A stretch of 45,463 nt of DNA from Aneurinibacillus terranovensis DSM 18919. GTDB lineage: Bacteria; Bacillota; Bacilli; Aneurinibacillales; Aneurinibacillaceae. How positions within the stretch are numbered: position 1 is the stretch's first letter; each line of letters opens with the position of its first letter. Positions 39,881 through 45,463 of this stretch are shown in pieces. Under the pieces are notes generated by a model, which did not search any database, was not told the origin of the DNA, and saw only the letters and a list, made by a program, of their open reading frames with translations. Location of the stretch: positions 1 through 45,463 of the forward strand of contig NZ_KE387174.1 of the NCBI RefSeq assembly GCF_000430625.1, read 5' to 3'. The position numbers and the translations under genes were made by a program.

Positions 39881-39969
39881 AAGGCCTGCACATACGCATT
39901 CATAAAAAGGCCGGAACGCGTACAACTTATATACGAGGTACCGATAAGGTTGACAGCGTTTCCTTTTTA

Positions 39970-40060
39970 GCGTATAAGAAAGTATAACTTTCTTATACGC
40001 ACGAGTGCAACTAAGGCTAGCGCCTGCGCCTATGGCTTGGCGCTAGACAAGTTTTCTTTA
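39970..40060 (+). repeat. 91-bp two-hairpin repeat, copy 1
   Basis: Stem 1 is GCGTATAAGAAAG with its perfect complement around TATAA (39970-40000). Stem 2 is GGCTAGCGCC / GGCGCTAGAC. The element ends AAGTTTTCTTTA. A same-length relative occurs at 45281-45371, with compensatory changes in stem 1. It lies just upstream of mtrB. Confidence 0.8.
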
Positions 40061-40110
40061 CGAGATAGTTAAATCCGGACAGATTTCGATAGAGGGAGGA
40101 GCGCCCGAAC

Positions 40111-40359
40111 ATGTCAGCAACAGAATTTATCATTATCAAAGCTTTAGAAAACGGTGTGAATGTAATTGGTTTGACCCGGGGGGAAGCAACGAAATTCCAC
40201 CATTCAGAAAAACTTGACAAAGGTGAAATTATGGTCGCCCAGTTCACCGAACACACGTCAGCGATTAAAATTCGGGGCAAAGCCATTGTACAGACGAGTT
40301 GCGGCCAAATTGACACCCTCGTAGACGAATTATCAGCCACCGGCAAAAAATCTGAATAG
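40111..40359 (+). CDS. mtrB: Tryptophan RNA-binding attenuation protein TRAP
   Basis: 82 residues. Very close to Bacillus TRAP in the core ([34 protein letters not shown]). The RNA-contact residues of B. subtilis (Lys37, Lys56, Arg58) have counterparts in LDKGE and IKIRG, and the Trp-binding Thr/Ser region is kept. The C-terminal tail is longer by about 8 residues. An 11-subunit ring binds (G/U)AG repeats to repress trp genes. In B. subtilis it follows folE (mtrA); here folE is absent and repeats fill the gap after hbs. Confidence 0.95.
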   Translation: MSATEFIIIKALENGVNVIGLTRGEATKFHHSEKLDKGEIMVAQFTEHTSAIKIRGKAIVQTSCGQIDTLVDELSATGKKSE

Positions 40360-40367
40360 CCCAGGCA

Positions 40368-40419
40368 AAATAAGCAGGCACCTTCCATTTCTTTAAATAG
40401 CTGTGGCCTGCTTATTTTT
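40368..40419 (+). terminator. Terminator of mtrB
   Basis: AAATAAGCAGGC / GCCTGCTTATTT 12-bp stem with a 26-nt loop, then TTAG. Confidence 0.75.
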
Positions 40420-40460
40420 AGCGTATGAGGGCCACTAATGCTAGTCGGCGCCAATGCCGT
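40416..40460 (+). repeat. Possible truncated remnant of the 91-bp repeat
   Basis: Starts TTTTTAGCGTATGAG, nearly as the flank of the copy at 39970, and continues ACTAATGCTAGTCGGCGCC, similar to the second hairpin's left arm. The first hairpin is missing. Weak; could be coincidence. Confidence 0.35.
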
Positions 40461-40537
40461 ACATCCTTATTAATTCTGTACTTTATCAATTCCCGATAAT
40501 AAATATATAATTATCATATGTAGTAGACGCGCTTGTA

Positions 40538-40546
40538 TGGTATACT
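40538..40546 (+). promoter_or_regulatory. Possible extended -10 promoter of the hepS operon
   Basis: TGGTATACT (TGnTATACT) about 50 bp upstream of hepS, without a good -35 box. Confidence 0.4.
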
Positions 40547-40594
40547 TTATAGGTGTGTTTTCGGTAGTGGTATGTAACTATGGGGGATGTAAAT

Positions 40595-41404
40595 ATGAAT
40601 TTTGTGAGAAGTGATTTTCAAGAAGAAATATCAGAAATTATAGGCTTAATTAAGCGGAATGCCGAAAACAGCGTACTTATACAATACGTTGACAACCCGG
40701 CGATTTCCCCGCTTCGCGTTTGCCTTCTTTACTTTTTCTTACACCAGTGTGGCCTGGCAAAGGACACGATTCAACGCTATATTGTGACAACCATGCTGAT
40801 TCAACTGGGACTTGACACACATGACAATGTAAGTGTTGAAAAGGAAACCACGCTCAGCGGAATCCGTTCACGGCAGCTTACGGTTTTAGCCGGTGACTAT
40901 TTTAGCAGCCTTTATTATTTCCTGCTCGCTGAAATGGAAGATGTATCTGTTATCCGAAGCTTAGCCGACAGCATCGAGCGAATTAACGAGCGGAAAATAT
41001 CTCTGTATCAAAGCAGGGATCTCAAGGCAGAAGACTATCTTAAAGCAAAAGTTTGGATTGAATCGGAATTGGTCCGGTCGTTTATCGAATCGCTGGCAGA
41101 TGATCGAAAGGCTGAGTGGATGGAATTTGTCATGCAAATGCATACGATCGAATTGCTGGTTACCGAATATAACGCGTATAAATGGAATCAGCCGCACGGT
41201 CCATACCTGATGCTGCTCAGCCATGACGAAGGGACGTACCACGGGTACAAAATGCTGATTCACCGCATTCATAAAGCTTTGCACCATTGCCGCAAGCTAA
41301 TCGGTCTGCTCGGAAGTGAAGAACTGAAAAGTGAGCTGAAATATCTGCTTGATGACTATGCGTCTGTCTTGGATAACCTGGATGCAAGGGCAGAGGAGAT
41401 GTAA
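40595..41404 (+). CDS. hepS: Heptaprenyl diphosphate synthase component I
   Basis: 269 residues. HEPPP synthase subunit 1 family, helical, with no DDxxD motif; for example GLDTHDNVSVEKETTLSGIR and RQLTVLAGDYFSSLYYFLL, the latter conserved in HepS. It pairs with HepT to make the C35 side-chain precursor for menaquinone-7. ATG 40595 is chosen as GGGGGAT lies 6-7 nt upstream; 40580 is in the binding site itself. First gene of hepS-menG-ubiA-ubiX-(hepT). Confidence 0.92.
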   Translation: MNFVRSDFQEEISEIIGLIKRNAENSVLIQYVDNPAISPLRVCLLYFFLHQCGLAKDTIQRYIVTTMLIQLGLDTHDNVSVEKETTLSGIRSRQLTVLAGDYFSSLYYFLLAEMEDVSVIRSLADSIERINERKISLYQSRDLKAEDYLKAKVWIESELVRSFIESLADDRKAEWMEFVMQMHTIELLVTEYNAYKWNQPHGPYLMLLSHDEGTYHGYKMLIHRIHKALHHCRKLIGLLGSEELKSELKYLLDDYASVLDNLDARAEEM

Positions 41405-41411
41405 CATAAGG

Positions 41412-42143
41412 ATGAAAGACACGATACAAGGAGAAGAAAAAGCGGAGTTTGTACATAATGTCTTTGAAACGATTGCGAAAGACTATGACCGTATGAACTC
41501 GGTTATTAGCTTCGGTCGCCATGACGCCTGGCGGAAGTATACGAATCAGCGCATGGGCGTTAAACATGGTCAGAAAGCTATCGATATATGCTGTGGAACG
41601 TGTGACTGGACGGTAAGCCTGGGCGAAGCCGTTGGCCCGACAGGCGAGGTAGTCGGCCTGGATTTTAGCCAGAACATGCTCGACATTGGTGAACACAAAA
41701 TCCGGCAGAGAGGCATGAAAAACGTTACACTATTGAACGGAGATGCGATGAAAATTCCGTACCCGGATGATTCGTTTGATTATGCGACGATCGGGTTCGC
41801 ATTGCGCAACGTGCCCGACTATAAGCAGGTTCTCCGCGAAATGATGCGCGTAGTCAAACCGGGTGGACAGGTTGTTTCGCTGGAAGTGAGCAAGCCTCCG
41901 TTTATCCCTTATCGTAAACTGTTTTATTTTTATTTTTATCGTCTTTTACCGATTGTCGCTAAACTGGTTGTAAATAAATACGACGAATATGCCTGGCTGC
42001 CGCAATCTCTTACCAACTTCCCTGATAGCCGGCAGCTGGCGGACACCTTCCGTGAAATCGGACTTGAGAATGTACAGACAAAACTATTCGTTGGCGGGGT
42101 ATCGGCCCTGCATATTGGATTTAAAAAGCAGGTGAACTTATGA
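41412..42143 (+). CDS. menG: Demethylmenaquinone methyltransferase MenG (UbiE family)
   Basis: 243 residues. SAM-binding motif I AIDICCGTCDWTVSLG-like, VVGLDFSQNML, and the UbiE signatures YDRMNSVISFGRH and GFALRNVPDY. Adds the ring methyl in the last step of menaquinone synthesis. 7 nt after hepS. Its TGA overlaps the next ATG, so translation is coupled. Confidence 0.96.
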   Translation: MKDTIQGEEKAEFVHNVFETIAKDYDRMNSVISFGRHDAWRKYTNQRMGVKHGQKAIDICCGTCDWTVSLGEAVGPTGEVVGLDFSQNMLDIGEHKIRQRGMKNVTLLNGDAMKIPYPDDSFDYATIGFALRNVPDYKQVLREMMRVVKPGGQVVSLEVSKPPFIPYRKLFYFYFYRLLPIVAKLVVNKYDEYAWLPQSLTNFPDSRQLADTFREIGLENVQTKLFVGGVSALHIGFKKQVNL

Positions 42144-43003
42144 AGAAGTTGCGTATTATTCTGGAAATGATTAAATTCGAGCATACCATTTTTGCGCTGC
42201 CGTTTGCTTTTATGGGAGCGATTCTTGGAAGTTATGTTGTGAAGGGAACCTGGCCTTCATGGGGGCAGATTTTCTGGATTATCGTCGCCATGGTAGGCGC
42301 CCGCAGCGCGGCTATGGCATTAAACCGATTGATTGACCGGAAGTTTGACGGGGAAAATCCTCGCACAAAAATGCGTGCCCTCCCTGCCGGGCTTCTCAGT
42401 GTGAAAGAAGTAGTCTTTTTTATTATCGGTTCGTTCGTGCTTCTATTCATAGCTGCATCTCAACTGAACCGCTTAACCATGGAGCTTTTGCCTATTGCCG
42501 TTTTCTTTCTGGTGTTTTATTCGTTTACGAAGCGATTTACGTGGGCGTGCCATATTGTGCTTGGCGTTGCCTTGGGGCTGGCCCCGCTTGGCGGATGGGT
42601 TGCGGTTACAGGGGAAGTAGACGGAATCAGTCTGATATTGTTTGCTGCGGTTGCTTTTTGGTCGGCGGGCTTTGATGTCATTTATGCGTGCCAGGATGTT
42701 TCCTTTGACAGGCAGCGCGGACTTTATTCGATTCCGAGCTATTTTGGTGTGGCCAGAGCGCTGAAACTTGCCCGTCTGTTTCATGTTTTTACAATTATTG
42801 GGTTTGTTGTTCTTTATTTTTTAACCAACCTAAAAATATGGTTTGGCATTGGGATTTTGATTTCAGCTCTTATCCTTATTTATGAACACAGTCTTGTGAA
42901 GCCGACGGACCTTTCTAAATTGAATACGGCTTTTTTTACGATGAACGGCGTGCTTAGCGTATTGGTTTTTGCCTTTACGTTTATCGACCTGGTGATGAGA
43001 TGA
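42140..43003 (+). CDS. UbiA-family prenyltransferase (4-hydroxybenzoate/MqnP type)
   Basis: 287 residues, about eight to nine membrane helices. The two Asp-rich Mg-prenyl-diphosphate motifs are NRLIDRKFD (about 61) and CQDVSFDRQRG (about 183). It resembles UbiA-like enzymes annotated as 4-hydroxybenzoate prenyltransferase more than MenA, which attaches the chain to DHNA. In organisms with the futalosine route, the UbiA-like MqnP performs prenylation of the naphthoate. Set between menG and ubiX with ATGA overlaps on both sides. Confidence 0.9.
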   Translation: MKKLRIILEMIKFEHTIFALPFAFMGAILGSYVVKGTWPSWGQIFWIIVAMVGARSAAMALNRLIDRKFDGENPRTKMRALPAGLLSVKEVVFFIIGSFVLLFIAASQLNRLTMELLPIAVFFLVFYSFTKRFTWACHIVLGVALGLAPLGGWVAVTGEVDGISLILFAAVAFWSAGFDVIYACQDVSFDRQRGLYSIPSYFGVARALKLARLFHVFTIIGFVVLYFLTNLKIWFGIGILISALILIYEHSLVKPTDLSKLNTAFFTMNGVLSVLVFAFTFIDLVMR

Positions 43004-43590
43004 AAAGGATTATTGTTGTAGGCATTACAGGTGCAAGCGGTGCGATTTACGGGGTTCGTCTGACACAGGAACTTCTTAAGCACGACTATAAGGTCCACCT
43101 CATCATTACGGAAGCCGGATGGCAGGTGTTCCATGAAGAACTAGGATGGGATACCACAGACCGTGAGAAGATTCTGCGCACCCGCTTTAACCCGGCGGGT
43201 GGTGAATTGCACTATCATACGCTGCGTGACTTCACAGCCCCTGTTGCGAGCGGATCGTACCGTGCGGATGGGATGGTGGTGATTCCGTGTTCAATGGGTA
43301 CTCTGTCAGGCATTGCGCACGGTGCGTCGGGCAATTTGCTTGAACGCACGGCTGATGTGATGCTGAAAGAAGGGAAAAAACTTGTGATTGTACCGCGGGA
43401 AACACCGCTCCATTCGGTTCAGATTGAGAATATGCTTCGCCTCTCGCAGCTTGGTGCCCGTATCGTACCGGCTATGCCGGGTTACTATCACAAACCGCAG
43501 ACCATGGATGATCTCATTAATTTTGTGGTTGGCAAAGTGCTCGATACACTCGATGTGCCGCATGATCTATTTCGCCGCTGGGGGATGTGA
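43000..43590 (+). CDS. ubiX: UbiX-family flavin prenyltransferase
   Basis: 196 residues. GITGASGAIYGVRL at the N-terminus (FMN-binding), then PCSMGTLSGIAHGASGNLLE, ERTADVMLKE and VPRETPLHSVQIENML. It makes prenylated FMN, the cofactor of UbiD-type decarboxylases. No UbiD gene lies in the window, so the partner decarboxylase must be elsewhere. Coupled to the UbiA-like gene by ATGA. Confidence 0.94.
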   Translation: MKRIIVVGITGASGAIYGVRLTQELLKHDYKVHLIITEAGWQVFHEELGWDTTDREKILRTRFNPAGGELHYHTLRDFTAPVASGSYRADGMVVIPCSMGTLSGIAHGASGNLLERTADVMLKEGKKLVIVPRETPLHSVQIENMLRLSQLGARIVPAMPGYYHKPQTMDDLINFVVGKVLDTLDVPHDLFRRWGM

Positions 43591-43724
43591 GATTATAAAT
43601 CCGGTACCATTGATTTTATTACATGTGCGGCGGAGACTTGGGGCGGGTCTTTTGCCGACACTGGTGCGTGTTAAGGTATGGAATTCGAGCTGCAAATTAG
43701 TATAAGGTAGATTAGGTGGATGCA

Positions 43725-44696
43725 ATGAAACTAGCAGATATATTTTTTCCTTTCCGGTCAGACATGAACTATATTGAACGCGAGCTGGAGAATGCGGTAA
43801 ACACGAAAGAACCAGTGCTGTCGAAGACGTCCAGCCATCTGCTTAAGGCAGGTGGAAAGCGGATTCGTCCTGTCTTCGTATTACTGGGGGGACAGTTTGG
43901 AACGTATGATATAAAAAAGTTAAAAAGTGTAGCGGTCTCACTGGAACTTATACATATGGCTACACTCGTTCATGATGATGTCATTGATGACGCGGATCTC
44001 AGACGCGGGAAACCGACGGTAAAAGCCCAGTGGGACAACCGGATTGCCATGTATACCGGCGATTATATTCTTGCCCGTGCTTTAATGATTGCGACCGAGC
44101 TGACCAATCCCCGAATCCATAAGATATTATCCCGCTCCATTGTCGAGATGACTCTCGGAGAAATTGAACAAATTCGTGATTTTAACAATTGGAATCAGAA
44201 TTTGCGGCGATACCTGCGCCGTATTAAGCGAAAAACCGCCCTCTTGATCGCGATCAGCTGCCAGCTGGGAGGAATCGCCGCCGGAGCCACTGAGGCAGCG
44301 GTGCGGAGCCTGTATACGTATGGATACAATGTGGGGATGGCGTATCAAATTACCGATGATATCCTTGATTTTACCGGGGATGTCAAAAAGCTGGGGAAGC
44401 CGGCAGGCAGTGACCTGCGCCAGGGCAACATTACCCTGCCCGCGCTGTATATGTACCATCACAGTTCCCTGGCGAACGACCTAAGAAACCGGGTGCAGGA
44501 CGGTTTACTTGCGGACGACCGGGCGCTTGAGCAGACCATTTATGAAATTCGCCAGGGAGAAGGCATCCGCTATGCTTATGAATTGGCACAGCGCTACCTT
44601 GCCCGCGGTATGGCCGCACTCGATGAATTACCCGCGAATAAAAATAGGGATGCCCTGTTTAAAATTGCCCGGTTTATCGTGGAAAGACAGGCATAG
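43725..44696 (+). CDS. hepT: Heptaprenyl diphosphate synthase component II
   Basis: 323 residues. Polyprenyl synthase motifs: first Asp-rich DDVIDDADLRRG (about 88) and second DDILDFTGD (about 215), plus GGKRIRP. Catalytic subunit of the HepS/HepT dimer. ATG 43725 is taken because AGGTGG is 5 nt upstream; the GTG at 43716 is inside the site. It is separated from ubiX by 134 nt that hold no clear gene. Confidence 0.95.
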   Translation: MKLADIFFPFRSDMNYIERELENAVNTKEPVLSKTSSHLLKAGGKRIRPVFVLLGGQFGTYDIKKLKSVAVSLELIHMATLVHDDVIDDADLRRGKPTVKAQWDNRIAMYTGDYILARALMIATELTNPRIHKILSRSIVEMTLGEIEQIRDFNNWNQNLRRYLRRIKRKTALLIAISCQLGGIAAGATEAAVRSLYTYGYNVGMAYQITDDILDFTGDVKKLGKPAGSDLRQGNITLPALYMYHHSSLANDLRNRVQDGLLADDRALEQTIYEIRQGEGIRYAYELAQRYLARGMAALDELPANKNRDALFKIARFIVERQA

Positions 44697-44701
44697 AGCA
44701 G

Positions 44702-44730
44702 TTGCAATCCCTGGTGCGATTTGTTAAAAT
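44702..44730 (+). promoter_or_regulatory. Sigma-A promoter of ndk
   Basis: TTGCAA and TAAAAT with a 17-bp spacer, about 60 bp upstream of ndk. Confidence 0.65.
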
Positions 44731-44790
44731 TTTCGTTGTGTGAATGAAATCGCATGAATACATAGTGAACACGGATGGAGGATCATCTTT

Positions 44791-45240
44791 ATGGCTAAAC
44801 AACGCACGTTTTTGATGGTTAAACCCGACGGCGTACAACGCAACCTTGTCGGTGAAATTGTCACCCGTTTTGAAAAGAAAGGATTTCACTTAATCGGTGC
44901 AAAATTGATGAACGTATCCCGTGAATTGGCGGAAGAACATTACGCTGAACATAAAGAAAAGCCTTTCTTTGGCGAACTCGTTGATTTCATTACTTCAGGC
45001 GCGGTATTCGCTATGGTATGGGAAGGCGAGAACGTGATTACAACCTCGCGCAATATGATGGGAGCCACCAATCCGGTAAATGCCGCTCCTGGAACGATTC
45101 GCGGCGATTATGGAATCAGCATGGGAATGAATATAATCCACGGTTCAGATGCACCGGAAACCGCTGAACGTGAAGTGGCTCTCTGGTTTAAAGAAAACGA
45201 ACTGACACAATACGAAAAAACGATTAACAAGTGGATTTAA
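44791..45240 (+). CDS. ndk: Nucleoside diphosphate kinase
   Basis: 149 residues, usual length. [17 protein letters not shown] at the N-terminus, RNMMGATNP, and the active-site His in [16 protein letters not shown]. Transfers phosphate between nucleoside di- and triphosphates through a phospho-His. RBS GGAGGATC; follows hepT as in B. subtilis. Confidence 0.97.
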   Translation: MAKQRTFLMVKPDGVQRNLVGEIVTRFEKKGFHLIGAKLMNVSRELAEEHYAEHKEKPFFGELVDFITSGAVFAMVWEGENVITTSRNMMGATNPVNAAPGTIRGDYGISMGMNIIHGSDAPETAEREVALWFKENELTQYEKTINKWI

Positions 45241-45253
45241 GCTTCTAAGAAAA

Positions 45254-45279
45254 AGGCCCGGTGATAACGGGTCTTTTTT
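45254..45279 (+). terminator. Terminator of ndk
   Basis: AGGCCCG / CGGGTCT stem (one G-T pair) followed by T5-6. Confidence 0.8.
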
Positions 45280-45280
45280 A

Positions 45281-45371
45281 GTAGGTAAGAAAGCTTGCCT
45301 TTCTTAGCTACATAAATGCAGTTAAGGCTATCGCCGGCGCCTCCCGCTTGGCGTTAGCCAAGTTTTCTTTA
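45281..45371 (+). repeat. 91-bp two-hairpin repeat, copy 2
   Basis: Same length and layout as 39970-40060. Stem 1 is GTAGGTAAGAAAG / CTTTCTTAGCTAC around CTTGC, stem 2 is GGCTATCGCC / GGCGTTAGCC, and the end is the identical AAGTTTTCTTTA. It sits 2 nt after the ndk terminator and 2 nt before the third 260-bp repeat. Confidence 0.8.
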
Positions 45372-45373
45372 CC

Positions 45374-45463
45374 GTTAAGGAAAGTATATGTTGCTTTACA
45401 GTGTTAAAGCAACATATACTTTCCTTCCATGGGTCACCTGAGAAAAACTCGCGGGAGTGTGCC
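45374..45463 (+). repeat. 260-bp structured repeat, copy 3, cut by window end
   Basis: Matches the first 90 bases of the element: the complete 19-bp hairpin (45380-45423), then a one-base insertion in the linker (CTTCCATGGG), then the left terminal arm GAGAAAAACTCGCGGG and GTGTGCC before the sequence stops. Confidence 0.9.

Noticed and set aside
39635-39970. Open frames of 86-111 codons across the second 260-bp repeat
   Set aside because: Same reasons. The identical stretch occurs in the other copy with different ends, so the frames have no fixed gene boundaries.
43591-43724. Remnant of a menaquinone gene between ubiX and hepT
   Set aside because: No frame in this 134-nt gap gives a recognisable motif; it is too short to support a call.
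39621-45463. CRISPR array or tandem repeats
   Set aside because: The repeats are single dispersed copies kilobases apart, with no regular spacers and no cas genes.

Overview
This window is chromosomal DNA from an endospore-forming Firmicute of the order Bacillales. Gene order from about 2.1 to 45.2 kb follows, with insertions and losses, the Bacillus subtilis stretch fer-ypbB-recQ-ypbD-ypbE ... mecA-like, gudB-ypdA-ansA-prsW-ypeB-ypfA-ypfB-cmk-ypfD-fni-yphA ... der-gpsA ... yphE-yphF-spoIVA-hbs-mtrB-hepS-menG-hepT-ndk. Mid-range GC, YjcZ-type small spore proteins, SpoIVA, SpoVIF and YpeB, a two-gene 2-oxoacid:ferredoxin oxidoreductase, and UbiA/UbiX genes in the menaquinone cluster suggest a Paenibacillaceae-type organism (Aneurinibacillus/Brevibacillus neighbourhood). 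The genus is inference.

Layout. 1-2.4 kb: small genes (a frame-disrupted zinc-ribbon gene, a putative lipoprotein, two tandem YjcZ-like genes), a 260-bp structured repeat and ferredoxin. 2.5-12.7 kb: the ypbB-recQ pair, a CPBP protease-like membrane protein, a LysM protein, an XPB-type helicase, an exported C39-type peptidase, asparagine synthetase and a thioredoxin-reductase-like flavoprotein. 13.0-16.5 kb: a sigma-A promoter and a gamma-delta / alpha-beta 2-oxoacid:ferredoxin oxidoreductase operon. 16.7-21.4 kb: a small alarmone synthetase, MecA, a decayed DnaB-like ATPase pseudogene, GudB and YpdA. 21.36-21.49 kb: a second structured element with a possible pseudoknot. 21.7-31.8 kb: asparaginase, PrsW, YpeB with a sigma-G-like promoter, PilZ protein, Cmk, PlsC, an S1-domain protein, IPP isomerase and the YphA/YIEGIA/capping trio. 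31.9-39.5 kb: Der, PlsY, GpsA, SpoVIF, YphE/YphF-like proteins, SpoIVA and HU. 39.6-45.5 kb: repeats, TRAP, the quinone genes hepS-menG-ubiA-ubiX-hepT, ndk and a third, truncated copy of the 260-bp repeat at the window edge.

Functional themes are menaquinone side chain and head-group assembly, phospholipid synthesis (plsC, plsY, gpsA), spore coat, cortex and germination, nitrogen metabolism (gudB, ansA, asparagine synthetase) and stress or proteolysis control.

The most unusual signals are non-coding. A 260-bp element occurs three times here (two full copies differ at 3 positions by eye). It combines a perfect 19-bp hairpin with a 195-bp imperfect palindrome. Its apical loop is almost identical to the loop of a separate element after ypdA/ansA whose stems have entirely different sequence but the same pairing. 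A second family, a 91-bp two-hairpin repeat, also shows compensatory changes. These look like dispersed structured RNA or DNA elements placed just after terminators. I cannot name them.
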